Below, one piece after another: positions 27,469 through 35,674 of a stretch of 64,000 bases of DNA. The DNA is from Micrococcales bacterium (lineage in GTDB: Bacteria > Actinomycetota > Actinomycetes > S36-B12 > UBA10799). The notes below the pieces were generated by a model, which did not search any database, had not been told where the DNA came from, and saw nothing but the letters and a program-made list of their open reading frames with translations. The position numbers and the translations under genes were made by a program. The stretch is taken from the NCBI GenBank assembly GCA_016703125.1, contig JADJCR010000001.1, positions 270,088-334,087 on the forward strand, given 5' to 3'. The first letter of the stretch is position 1; each line of letters starts with the position of its first letter.

Positions 27469-28428
27469 GTGAGCGAGCGCTTCATGGCCGAAGCCCTGAC
27501 GCTCGCCGCCTCCGTGCACGGTGCGGTGGGACCCAATCCCCGTGTGGGCTGCGTCCTCGTCAGTACCGACGGCCAGGTCGTAGGCCGGGGTGCGCATCAA
27601 GGGGCCGGGACCGCTCATGCCGAGGTCGTCGCTCTGGCCGACGCCGGCGAGGCCGCCCGGGGAAGTACCGCGTACGTCACGCTGGAACCCTGCAACCACC
27701 ACGGCCGGACCCCGCCCTGCGCGCAGGCGCTCATCGGTGCCGGTGTCGCAGCGGTCCGGTATGCCGTGCCCGATCCCACCACGGCATCCGGCGGCGCCCA
27801 GACCTGCGCTGAGGCCGGGCTGGACGTCGACCCCGGCCCACTCACCGATGAAGCCACGCACTTCCTCGCCCCGTGGCTGTCCGCCGTGACCAATGGCCGG
27901 CCCTTCGTCACCCTCAAAGTCGCCAGCACCCTCGACGGGTACATCGCCGCCGCCGACGGCAGCAGTCGCTGGATCACCGGGCCGGAGGCGCGCCGCTGGG
28001 TCCACGGGCTGCGGGCGCAAGTGGACGCGATCGCGGTGGGATCGGGCACCTTGCGCGCGGACACCCCTGCCCTCACCGTGCGCGGGATCGAGGTCGTCCG
28101 CCAGCCCCACCGCTACGTGCTCGGTGAGGTGGTGGCCGACGGCTTCACCAGCCTGCCGGGCAGGGACCCGGCGGCGGCACTCGCGCAGATGTACGACGCA
28201 GGTGTGCGGCATCTGCTCCTCGAAGGCGGCGCCACCGTTGCCGCGGCGTTCCTGCGTGCCGGCCTGGTGGACGACCTGGTGTGGTTCACCGCACCCAAGC
28301 TGCTGGGCGCCGGCACCAGGGCCGTCGGCGACCTCGGCATCGGCACCATCGGGGATGCCCAGCACCTGGCGGTGACCGATGTGCAGAACGTCGGCGGCGA
28401 CGTGATGATCCGCAGCGGGAGGCGCTGA
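27469..28428 (+). CDS. ribD: Bifunctional riboflavin deaminase/reductase
   Basis: Carries out the second and third steps of riboflavin synthesis: deamination of the pyrimidine, then NADPH reduction of the ribosyl chain. The deaminase domain has the zinc site HAEVVAL and EPCNHHGRTPPC (residues about 48-85). The reductase domain starts at TLKVASTLDGYIAA (about residue 147) and has ITGPEARRWVHGLR and LLLEGGATVAAAFL. 319 aa, a little short for the family because of a compact reductase domain. The GTG at 27469 lies 4 nt after GGGAGG. Confidence 0.94.
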   Translation: MSERFMAEALTLAASVHGAVGPNPRVGCVLVSTDGQVVGRGAHQGAGTAHAEVVALADAGEAARGSTAYVTLEPCNHHGRTPPCAQALIGAGVAAVRYAVPDPTTASGGAQTCAEAGLDVDPGPLTDEATHFLAPWLSAVTNGRPFVTLKVASTLDGYIAAADGSSRWITGPEARRWVHGLRAQVDAIAVGSGTLRADTPALTVRGIEVVRQPHRYVLGEVVADGFTSLPGRDPAAALAQMYDAGVRHLLLEGGATVAAAFLRAGLVDDLVWFTAPKLLGAGTRAVGDLGIGTIGDAQHLAVTDVQNVGGDVMIRSGRR

Positions 28429-29018
28429 TGTTCACCGGACTCGTGCAGCAGATGGGCACCGTGCGCGACGTGGTCGGCGGGGACAGCACGCGACTGACCA
28501 TCGCCCCCGACGGCGCATGGGAGGACTACGCCCACGGGGAAAGCATCGCCACGAGTGGGGTCTGCCTGACGGTGGTGGCCAGCGGACCTGGGTGGTTCGC
28601 CGTCGACGTCATGGCGCAGACCCTGGCGCTGACCAGTTTGTCCGATGTCGCGGCAGGGCGCAGGGTGAACCTGGAGCGAGCAATGCGCCTTGGTGACCGG
28701 CTCGGTGGGCACCTGGTGCAGGGGCACGTCGACGGCGTTGCGGTCGTGACCCACCGCCGCAACGAGCCTGAGTGGGACGTCGTCGGTTTCGAGCTACCCG
28801 AGCACCTGCGGCAGTACGTGGTGGCGCAGGGGTCGATCTGCCTGGACGGGGTGTCCCTGACCGTCTCCGCGAAGAGCCCGGAGGGTGCGGAAGTGAGCTT
28901 GATCCCCGAGACCCTGCGGTCGACGACGCTGAACGACGTCCGGCCAGGATCCCGGCTGAATGTGGAGGTGGACGTGATCGCCAAGTACGTCGAGTCCCTG
29001 CTGGGAGGCTACCGATGA
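28428..29018 (+). CDS. ribE: Riboflavin synthase alpha chain
   Basis: Dismutates two 6,7-dimethyl-8-ribityllumazine molecules to riboflavin. The 196-aa protein has two homologous lumazine-binding barrels: the first starts MFTGLVQQMGTV with GVCLTVV, the second has GHLVQGHVDGVA and GSICLDGVSLTVS. The ATG at 28428 overlaps the ribD stop (TGATG), and the end overlaps ribBA by 4 bp. Confidence 0.95.
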   Translation: MFTGLVQQMGTVRDVVGGDSTRLTIAPDGAWEDYAHGESIATSGVCLTVVASGPGWFAVDVMAQTLALTSLSDVAAGRRVNLERAMRLGDRLGGHLVQGHVDGVAVVTHRRNEPEWDVVGFELPEHLRQYVVAQGSICLDGVSLTVSAKSPEGAEVSLIPETLRSTTLNDVRPGSRLNVEVDVIAKYVESLLGGYR

Positions 29019-30229
29019 GATTCGATTCCATCCCGGACGCCGTGGAAGCGATCCGCGACGGCCGGGCAGTCGTGGTCGTCGATGATGAGGACCGCGAGAA
29101 CGAGGGGGACCTGGTGTTCGCCGCCTCCAAGGCGACCCCCGAACTGGTCGGCTTCATGATCCGGCACACCAGCGGGGTCGTCTGCGTGCCCATGCGCGGT
29201 GAGGACCTCGACCGACTGCACCTGCCACCGATGACGATGGTCAACGAGGACCGCAAGGGAACTGCGTACTCGGTCAGCGTGGACGCCCGGGACGGCATCA
29301 GCACCGGCATCTCGGCCGCGGACCGTGCCCGCACCATTCGCACCCTCGTGGACTCCGCCACCGAACCGTGGGAGATCACTCGGCCCGGCCACGTCTTCCC
29401 GCTACGGGCGGTCCCCGGCGGGGTCCTGCAGCGGGCCGGTCACACCGAGGCTGCTGTCGACCTGGCCAGTCTCGCGGGCCTGTCGCCGGCCGGGGCGATC
29501 TGCGAACTGGTCAACGACGACGGCTCCATGATGCGTGCGCCGCAGTGCCGCGAGTTCGCCGACGAGCATGACCTGCTCATGGTCTCTATCGCCGATCTGA
29601 TCGCCCACATCCGGCGTGCACGCAAGCAGATCGAGCGGGTCGCGGAGACGGTCATCCCCACTGAGATCGCCGAGTTCCGGGCGATCGGGTACCGCAGCCT
29701 CATCGAGCCGACCGAGCACCTGGCCCTGGTGCTCGGCGACATCGGCGACGGGGAGGACATCCTGGTGCGAGTGCATTCCGAGTGCCTCACCGGCGATGTC
29801 TTCGGATCCCTGCGGTGTGACTGCGGTCCGCAACTGGACGCCGCGCTGCGGGCCGTCGCAGCCGAGGGCCGCGGCATCGTCTTGTACGTCAAGGGTCATG
29901 AGGGGCGCGGCATCGGCCTGCTGAACAAGCTGCAGGCCTACCAACTGCAGGACAGCGGTGCAGACACGGTGGAGGCCAATCTCGCCCTGGGACTGCCTGC
30001 CGATGCCCGCGACTACGGCACGGGGGCGCAGATCCTGGCCGATCTCGGGGTGCAGTCCATGCGCCTGCTGACGAACAACCCGGCCAAGCGCGCGGGCCTC
30101 GACGGCTTCGGGATCGTCATCACGGAGCGCGTGCCGCTGGCGATCGAATCGAACCCGTGGAACGAGCGGTACCTGTCGACGAAGGCCACGCTGATGGGCC
30201 ATGAGTACGAGGAGAGCCATGAGCGGTGA
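29015..30229 (+). CDS. ribBA: DHBP synthase / GTP cyclohydrolase II fusion
   Basis: Supplies both precursors of riboflavin. The N-terminal RibB domain turns ribulose 5-phosphate into dihydroxybutanone phosphate (DDEDRENEGDL near residue 23, RAGHTEAAVDLA). The C-terminal RibA domain from about residue 210 opens GTP and has the zinc cysteines SECLTGDVFGSLRCDCGPQL and YVKGHEGRGIGL. Full length at 404 aa. Overlaps ribE by 4 bp and ribH by 11 bp. Confidence 0.96.
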   Translation: MRFDSIPDAVEAIRDGRAVVVVDDEDRENEGDLVFAASKATPELVGFMIRHTSGVVCVPMRGEDLDRLHLPPMTMVNEDRKGTAYSVSVDARDGISTGISAADRARTIRTLVDSATEPWEITRPGHVFPLRAVPGGVLQRAGHTEAAVDLASLAGLSPAGAICELVNDDGSMMRAPQCREFADEHDLLMVSIADLIAHIRRARKQIERVAETVIPTEIAEFRAIGYRSLIEPTEHLALVLGDIGDGEDILVRVHSECLTGDVFGSLRCDCGPQLDAALRAVAAEGRGIVLYVKGHEGRGIGLLNKLQAYQLQDSGADTVEANLALGLPADARDYGTGAQILADLGVQSMRLLTNNPAKRAGLDGFGIVITERVPLAIESNPWNERYLSTKATLMGHEYEESHER

Positions 30230-30692
30230 TGGGCGGGCTGGAGAGCACCAGGTGCGCGCAGATGGCGTGCGGGTGGCGGTGGTCGCCGCGAGTTGGCACG
30301 AGCAGGTCATGGACGGACTGCTGACGGGGGCACGCAAGTACCTGGCCGAGGTGGGTGCGCAGGTCGACGAGCACCGCGTACCGGGCTCCTTCGAGATCCC
30401 GGTGGTGGCGGCCCGTTTGGCCGGTACCCACGATGTGGTGGTCGCCCTGGGCGTCATCATCCGCGGGGGGACGCCGCATTTCGAGTACGTCTGCTCCGCC
30501 GTGACCGACGGCCTGGGCCGGGTCGCCCTCGACAGCGGGACACCGGTCGGCTTCGGCATCCTCACCTGCGACACCGCCGAACAGGCACTCGACCGCTCGG
30601 GGGGTCCGGGTGCCAGCGAGGACAAGGGCAGGGAGGCAGCGGCGGCTGCGATCCAGACCTGGCAGGTGTTGCAGGGGATCCCGCAGGGGTAG
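30219..30692 (+). CDS. ribH: 6,7-Dimethyl-8-ribityllumazine synthase
   Basis: Penultimate step of riboflavin synthesis; it forms icosahedral or pentameric shells in known members. The 157-aa protein has VAVVAASWHEQVMDGLL, PGSFEIPVVA, LGVIIRGGTPHFEYVC with the active-site His, and PVGFGILTCDTAEQALDR. The ATG at 30219 overlaps the end of ribBA and is preceded by GGAGAG. Last gene of the rib operon. Confidence 0.95.
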   Translation: MSGDGRAGEHQVRADGVRVAVVAASWHEQVMDGLLTGARKYLAEVGAQVDEHRVPGSFEIPVVAARLAGTHDVVVALGVIIRGGTPHFEYVCSAVTDGLGRVALDSGTPVGFGILTCDTAEQALDRSGGPGASEDKGREAAAAAIQTWQVLQGIPQG

Positions 30693-30837
30693 GCGCCGAT
30701 CTCCCCCTTTCGACCGCCCTTGCCCGGAATCCGCGGGTATACGCTGGTTTTACAGGCCACCGGGTCGGTTGGCCACCGGTCGTGCTGGCGTATCTGAGGA
30801 CACGCCGGTGACCACCCGGTGAAAGGGAGGATTGGTC

Positions 30838-32034
30838 ATGACAACCAAACGCATGGTCGCGGCAGTCGGCGTCGTCGGAATGTCCGCGGCAGTGCTGGTC
30901 GGCGCACCGGCACAGGCGGGATCCACATGGGGCAGCCCGCAAGAAGTGAGTTCCAAGTTCGGACGGGCACTGACCGTGTCCGACGGCGGCCGGGTGGCCG
31001 CCTGGATCCGGACGAACAAGACCAGTTGGTACTCGTCGGGACCGGTCCGCACCGCGTGGTACAAGAGCGCGAAGAAGGGCTGGACACCGTCGGCTGCCAT
31101 CCCCGGCACCACGGAGAGCACCAACGTCCAGCTGAGCAGCAACGGCAACCGGGCGCTCATCGAGTCGGGTACCACCGGCTACCTCATGGCGGTCCGCGAC
31201 ACGTCGAACACGTGGCTGACGGCGGTGAGCATCGTGTCCGGGACGAACCTCGGGAACGGCGTGATGTCCGGCAACGGCACGTCCCTGGTCTACATCGAGC
31301 GTGGCCCGGACGCCTATCCGTCGCCGCCCGGGAAGGTCTACTACGTCTCCCAGAACGCCGACGGCACATGGCCGGCGCCCACACAGATCGGTCAGGCCAA
31401 CCCTGACGCGCTGTACGGCATCAACAACGAGCTCGCCTACTCCAAGGACGGCTCGACGATCGCGTGGGTGGACGAGACGTATGCCCTCAAGTCGATCACG
31501 CGCAATGACGACGGTTCTTGGTCGGCGCCCAGCTTGCTCAAGCAGTACGGCAGCGATCCCGACCTGCGCATCCTGAAGCTGTCCGCGAACGGCACGCGGG
31601 TCATGTGGGTGCGCGGCGATTCCGACGGGATCCTGACTTCGACGCGCACCGGGACCACGTGGGCGCCGGCGTCGAACGTCACCGTGGACGAGACGTACTC
31701 CGCGGCGATGTCCCCGAACGGTGTGAACATGGCGTGGGGCAACACCGACGGCCAGATGCTGGTCAGCCGCTACAACGGCACCAAGTGGGTCAAGCCCAAG
31801 GTGCTTGGCTCGGTCGGCTACTACCCGACGATCACGCTCACGGACAAGACCCTGGCGTGGACGTCCAACGAATCCAAGGGCTCTGCGCTGCGCACAGTCA
31901 TCTGGAAGGGCGGCAAGTGGCAGTCGACCGTCAAGCACTCGTCGACCGGCTTCAGCCCGGCGGTGTCCTACGACGGGATGACGCTGGCCTGGGCCTCCAC
32001 CGGGAACAAGCGGATCTACAGCGTCAAGCGGTAG
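30838..32034 (+). CDS. Secreted propeller-like repeat protein of unknown function
   Basis: 398 aa with a clear signal peptide (KRMVAAVGVVGMSAAVLVGAPAQA, cleavage after about residue 27). The mature part is rich in Ser, Thr, Trp and Gly and repeats a pattern of the type xxSxDGxxxAWxxxxGxxxxxxRxGxxW roughly every 40-50 residues. This suggests a beta-propeller of 6-8 blades (PD40/WD40-like). No catalytic motif was recognised. The ATG at 30838 lies 7 nt after AAAGGGAGG; a TTG at 30832 is less likely. Monocistronic, followed by a strong hairpin. Confidence 0.8.
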   Translation: MTTKRMVAAVGVVGMSAAVLVGAPAQAGSTWGSPQEVSSKFGRALTVSDGGRVAAWIRTNKTSWYSSGPVRTAWYKSAKKGWTPSAAIPGTTESTNVQLSSNGNRALIESGTTGYLMAVRDTSNTWLTAVSIVSGTNLGNGVMSGNGTSLVYIERGPDAYPSPPGKVYYVSQNADGTWPAPTQIGQANPDALYGINNELAYSKDGSTIAWVDETYALKSITRNDDGSWSAPSLLKQYGSDPDLRILKLSANGTRVMWVRGDSDGILTSTRTGTTWAPASNVTVDETYSAAMSPNGVNMAWGNTDGQMLVSRYNGTKWVKPKVLGSVGYYPTITLTDKTLAWTSNESKGSALRTVIWKGGKWQSTVKHSSTGFSPAVSYDGMTLAWASTGNKRIYSVKR

Positions 32035-32049
32035 GTCCCGGCGCGAAAC

Positions 32050-32084
32050 GGCCGGGCTTGGCTGGTGATCCGCCAAGCCCGGCC
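32050..32084 (+). terminator. 13-bp perfect hairpin after the secreted protein gene
   Basis: GGCCGGGCTTGGC (32050-32062) and GCCAAGCCCGGCC (32072-32084) pair perfectly around a 9-nt loop. There is no U-tract, which is common for high-GC actinobacterial terminators. It separates the secreted protein gene from hisE. Confidence 0.75.
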
Positions 32085-32136
32085 ACCGCTTTGCCGGTCG
32101 TGCAACCGCCCTGCGGAGCCCGCCTCTCACCCTGAC

Positions 32137-32142
32137 TACCCT
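32137..32142 (+). promoter_or_regulatory. -10 hexamer TACCCT of hisE (leaderless)
   Basis: TACCCT is 7 nt before the hisE GTG at 32150. There is no ribosome-binding site. It is identical to the pyk hexamer. Confidence 0.6.
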
Positions 32143-32149
32143 GAAAGAC

Positions 32150-32413
32150 GTGAAATCCTTCGATGACCTCTGGGACGAACTGTCCCGGAAGGTCGCCATG
32201 AACGACCCCGCATCCGGAACCGTGCGTCTCGTGCAGTCCGGTGTCCACGAGGTGGGCAAGAAGCTCGTCGAGGAGGCGGCAGAGGCGTGGATGGCTGCCG
32301 AACACGAATCCGCCGAGCGTGCCGCGGAGGAGTTGAGCCAGGTGATCTACCACGTGCAGGCCATGATGCTTGCGCTCGGTGTCACCCGTGAACAGGTCGG
32401 GCGGTACCTGTGA
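32150..32413 (+). CDS. hisE: Phosphoribosyl-ATP pyrophosphatase
   Basis: Second step of histidine synthesis. The 87-aa all-helical MazG-like protein has the metal-binding motif KKLVEEAAEAWMAA (EExxE type) and AAEELSQVIYHVQAMML. Typical length. Overlaps hisG by 4 bp; this pair is separated from the main his genes, as in other actinobacteria. Confidence 0.95.
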   Translation: MKSFDDLWDELSRKVAMNDPASGTVRLVQSGVHEVGKKLVEEAAEAWMAAEHESAERAAEELSQVIYHVQAMMLALGVTREQVGRYL

Positions 32414-33246
32414 CGATCAAGGTCGCCATCCCCAACAAGGGCCAGCTCAGCGAGCCGGCCCGCCAGATGCTGCGCGAGGCCGGCTACCTGCGCTCTGCCG
32501 GCGCGCGGGAACTCATGGTGCACGACCCAGACAACGACGTCGACTTCTTCTTCCTGCGGCCGAAAGACATCGCCACCTACGTTGGTAAGGGCACGCTGGA
32601 CCTCGGGATCACCGGACGTGACATGCTCGTCGATTCCGGTGCCCCCGTCGCCGAGGTCATCGAGCTCGGTTTCGGTCACTCGACCTTCCGGCTGGCGGCG
32701 CCGGCCGGAACCACGACGATTGCCGGCACACGCATCGCCACGTCCTACCCGGGGCTGCTACGCGACTGGCTCGAGCGGTCGGGCACAGAGGCCACGGTGG
32801 TCAAGCTCGACGGCGCGGTGGAGAACGCCGTGGGTCTCGGCGTCGCCGATGCGGTGGCAGACGACGTCGACACCGGGAACACGTTGCGGCAGGCAGGGCT
32901 GGTGGTGCTCGGGGAACCCCTGTTGAGCAGCCAGGCGCTGCTCGTGCGACCGGCGCACAAGGACAGCAACGCGGCCCAGGAGACGTTCGTCCGACGGATG
33001 CAGGGAGTGATCGTCGCCCGGGCTTACGTCATGGTCGAGTACGACATCGAGGAGCGACTGGTGGAGGCAGCGGCTGCGATCACACCGGGGCTGGAATCGC
33101 CCACCGTCTCGCCGCTGAAGGAATCGGGCTGGGTGGCGGTGCGGGCCATGGTCGAGCGGGCGACGGTCCATCAGGTGATGGACGAGTTGTTCGAACTCGG
33201 CGGTCGAGCCATCCTCGTCACCGACATCCACGCGTGCCGCCTATGA
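32410..33246 (+). CDS. hisG: ATP phosphoribosyltransferase, long form
   Basis: First, feedback-controlled step of histidine synthesis. The 278-aa length shows the long, hexameric form with a C-terminal ACT-like histidine-binding domain (about residues 205-278), so no HisZ is needed. The N-terminus has KVAIPNKGQLSEPARQML and the PRPP-site region DTGNTLRQAGL. The GTG at 32410 lies in the overlap with hisE. Overlaps the next gene by 4 bp. Confidence 0.94.
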   Translation: MTIKVAIPNKGQLSEPARQMLREAGYLRSAGARELMVHDPDNDVDFFFLRPKDIATYVGKGTLDLGITGRDMLVDSGAPVAEVIELGFGHSTFRLAAPAGTTTIAGTRIATSYPGLLRDWLERSGTEATVVKLDGAVENAVGLGVADAVADDVDTGNTLRQAGLVVLGEPLLSSQALLVRPAHKDSNAAQETFVRRMQGVIVARAYVMVEYDIEERLVEAAAAITPGLESPTVSPLKESGWVAVRAMVERATVHQVMDELFELGGRAILVTDIHACRL

Positions 33247-34598
33247 CCTCCCTGACCGAGACCCTGGCGGCGCTGCTCGACCCAGGTTCCGCCGAACCTC
33301 TACCCGTGCCACTGCGGCCGGTGCAGGGGGAGTATGCCGCCAGCCTGGAGCGCGCCGCGGACCGCAGCGGCACCGACGAAGCGGTGCAGGTCATGTTCGC
33401 CACCATCGACGGGCACCGGGTGGTCGTGATCGGGGGCGACTTCGGCTTCCTCGCCGGTTCGGTCGGTCAGTCCGCGGCGGATCGGGTGGTTGCCGGCTAC
33501 CAGGCCGCGACAGCCGAGTCGCTGCCTGTGGTCACCCTGCCAACGTCCGGCGGCACCCGGATGCAGGAGGGTACCGCCGCCTTCTTCCGCATGACCGACA
33601 TCGCCTGGGCCGCCCAGCAGCATCGGGCCACCGGCGCGGTCCGGATCGGCTGGTTGCGCAACCCGACGACCGGTGGGGTCATGGCCACGTGGGGCTCCTA
33701 CGCCGACATCACGGCTGCGGAACCGGGGGCGCTGCTCGGCTTCCTGGGTCCGCGGGTGTACGAGGCGCTGTACGACCGGGCGTTCCCGCCGGTGCAGAAC
33801 GCTGAGAACCTCGCCCGCGTCGGCGTCATCGACGAGGTCGTCCCGCTGGCGCAGGTGCGGGAATGGGCTGCGCGCATCCTCGCGGTCACCGAGGGCGCCG
33901 ATCGCCCCGAACCGGTGTCACCCGCGGCCGAGCCGAAGCCCGTCGATGCCTGGACAGCCATCACCCGAACGCGGCGGCCGGACCGCCCGGGCCCGTTGGC
34001 CGTGCTGGATCTGCTCACCGACCGCACGGATCTGCGGGGCACTGGTCGCGGCGAGGCGGGAAGCGGTGTGCAGGTGAGCCTGGGCCGGTTGCGGGGCCGC
34101 CGGGTCCTGGTGGTCGCGCAGACGCGCCAGCAGGTCAGCCCGCAGGATCTACGGGTGGCCCAGCGCGGACTGGCGCTGGCGGACCGGTGGGGATTGCCGG
34201 TGGTGACGTTGGTTGACACCCCCGGCGGCGAACTGTCCGCGGCGGCCGAGGAGTCCGCGATGGCCGGAGAGATCGCCCGCACGTTGGAGGCGATGGCCGG
34301 CCTGCGGGTTCCCAGCGTGTCCTGCATCATGGGCCAGGGCTGCGGCGGGGCCGCCCTGGCGTTGGTGCCCGCTGGATTCATCATCTGCATGGAGCACGGG
34401 TGGGTGTCGCCCCTGCCGCCGGAGGGGGCATCGGTGATCAGTCATCGCACCCCCGACAAGGCCGCGGACATGGCCCGGGCGCAAGGCGTGGGGGCCTTGG
34501 CGCTGCTCGACGCCGACGTCGTCGACCTCGTCGTCGGCGAGGGTGATGATGTCGCGGCTGCAGTGGCGGACGTGGTGGCCGGGGCCCTGGACCGATGA
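33243..34598 (+). CDS. Fused acetyl-CoA carboxylase carboxyltransferase (beta-alpha type)
   Basis: Single chain of 451 aa with two crotonase-like halves. The N-terminal AccD-like half has LPTSGGTRMQEGTAAFFRM and GGVMATWGSYADITAAEPGALLGF. The C-terminal AccA-like half has LVDTPGGELSAAAEESAMAGEIARTL and MGQGCGGAALAL. It lacks the zinc ribbon of E. coli AccD. No biotin carboxylase or biotin carrier gene is adjacent, so the partner must lie elsewhere and the acyl-CoA substrate is uncertain. Coupled to hisG and the next gene by 4-bp overlaps. Confidence 0.85.
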   Translation: MTSLTETLAALLDPGSAEPLPVPLRPVQGEYAASLERAADRSGTDEAVQVMFATIDGHRVVVIGGDFGFLAGSVGQSAADRVVAGYQAATAESLPVVTLPTSGGTRMQEGTAAFFRMTDIAWAAQQHRATGAVRIGWLRNPTTGGVMATWGSYADITAAEPGALLGFLGPRVYEALYDRAFPPVQNAENLARVGVIDEVVPLAQVREWAARILAVTEGADRPEPVSPAAEPKPVDAWTAITRTRRPDRPGPLAVLDLLTDRTDLRGTGRGEAGSGVQVSLGRLRGRRVLVVAQTRQQVSPQDLRVAQRGLALADRWGLPVVTLVDTPGGELSAAAEESAMAGEIARTLEAMAGLRVPSVSCIMGQGCGGAALALVPAGFIICMEHGWVSPLPPEGASVISHRTPDKAADMARAQGVGALALLDADVVDLVVGEGDDVAAAVADVVAGALDR

Positions 34599-35269
34599 CG
34601 GACTTCGAGGGTGCCGACGTGCTGGTGACCCGCTTCCAGGGGGACACCGGGCTAGCCGACGTCCGCCTGCGGGAGTTGCTCGGCGACCCGGAGACCTACG
34701 CTGCGCAGCGCGAACTCGTCGACCGGCTCGTGGCCGGGCGCCTGCTGATCCCGGTGGTGGCGAACCTCGACGAGAAGGACGCCGACGGGGCCGACAAGCA
34801 CAGCCACATGGCAACCGTGACCATCACCGATCCGCAGGGGCACAAAGCGCTGGTCTGTTTCACCGGGGTCGATTCGGTCGCGCTGTGGCGGCCCGATGCC
34901 CGGCCCATTCCCGTCGCGGGAGTGGAGGCCGCACAAGCCGCCTTGCAGGAGGAGTGCGATGCGTTGCTCATCGATATCGCCGGACCCACGCGGTACGCGT
35001 TGAGCGGTACCGGCCTGTGGGCTCTCGCTGCCGGGGGGCCCTGGCGACACCCGCTCGAGGAGCCCGAGGTGCTGGCCCTGTTGGACGCTGCTCTTGCCAA
35101 TAGCGGTCTGGCGGGTCACTTCGAGCCGGACCCGGCAACCGTCGACGGAGTCGCTCTGGTGCTGGACACTGCCGACATGCCGAAGGTGCAGGGACTGGCC
35201 GACGTGCTCAGCCGCACACCGGCGGTCCAGGCCCGGGTCAGTTCGCTGGAGGTGCGACTGGACCGGTGA
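34595..35269 (+). CDS. SseB-family protein
   Basis: 224 aa with an SseB N-terminal-type domain (LLIPVVAN...ATVTITDPQGHKALVCFTGVDSVALWRPDARPIPV) and a C-terminal region with PALADVLSRTPAV-like helix. Such genes sit next to DUF1844 and infC in many actinobacteria, but the molecular role is unknown. The ATG at 34595 overlaps the preceding stop. The last 32 bp overlap the convergent DUF1844 gene. Confidence 0.75.
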   Translation: MTDFEGADVLVTRFQGDTGLADVRLRELLGDPETYAAQRELVDRLVAGRLLIPVVANLDEKDADGADKHSHMATVTITDPQGHKALVCFTGVDSVALWRPDARPIPVAGVEAAQAALQEECDALLIDIAGPTRYALSGTGLWALAAGGPWRHPLEEPEVLALLDAALANSGLAGHFEPDPATVDGVALVLDTADMPKVQGLADVLSRTPAVQARVSSLEVRLDR

Positions 35270-35618
35270 GTTTCTCGCCGGGACCCTGTCCTGGGGCGTC
35301 CGGGACGAGTGACGCCTCCCGGAAGGCCAACTGCAGCGACTTCAGCCCGTCGCGCAGGGGCCGGGCGTGGAACGTGCCGACGTAAGGGGCCGCAGCGGTC
35401 ACCAGTCCGGCCAGTGCCTCGATCAGGGTGCGGGCCTCGTCCAGATCGAGTTCGTCCGGGTCCTCGCCGAGTCCGCACTTGACCGCGGCGGCGGTCATGA
35501 GGTGGACCGCCACGGTGGAGACCACTTCGACGGCGGGGACGTCGGCGATGTCGCGCTCTGCGGCTGCGGGGTCCATGGCGTTCAGGATGTCATGGGGGTC
35601 CCGGGGTGCCGTGGGCAC
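35238..35618 (-). CDS. DUF1844 protein
   Basis: 126-aa protein of the DUF1844 family, predicted helical and cytoplasmic (DIADVPAVEVVSTVAVHLMTAAAVKCGL, DLDEARTLIEALAGLV). Family members are found beside infC in actinobacteria; no function is established. The GTG start at 35618 is uncertain: an ATG at 35576 would give 112 aa. It converges with and overlaps the sseB-like gene and diverges from the phosphotransferase gene with a 56-bp gap. Confidence 0.8.
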   Translation of the reverse strand: MPTAPRDPHDILNAMDPAAAERDIADVPAVEVVSTVAVHLMTAAAVKCGLGEDPDELDLDEARTLIEALAGLVTAAAPYVGTFHARPLRDGLKSLQLAFREASLVPDAPGQGPGEKLTGPVAPPAN

Positions 35619-35662
35619 GGCTGAGCAAGTGCGCTGCGGCTGCCGGCCAACGCTTCGTCGTC

Positions 35663-35668
35663 TACGCT
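35663..35668 (+). promoter_or_regulatory. -10 hexamer TACGCT (leaderless phosphotransferase mRNA)
   Basis: TACGCT lies 6 nt before the GTG at 35675, again without a ribosome-binding site. Confidence 0.5.
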
Positions 35669-35674
35669 GCGGGA

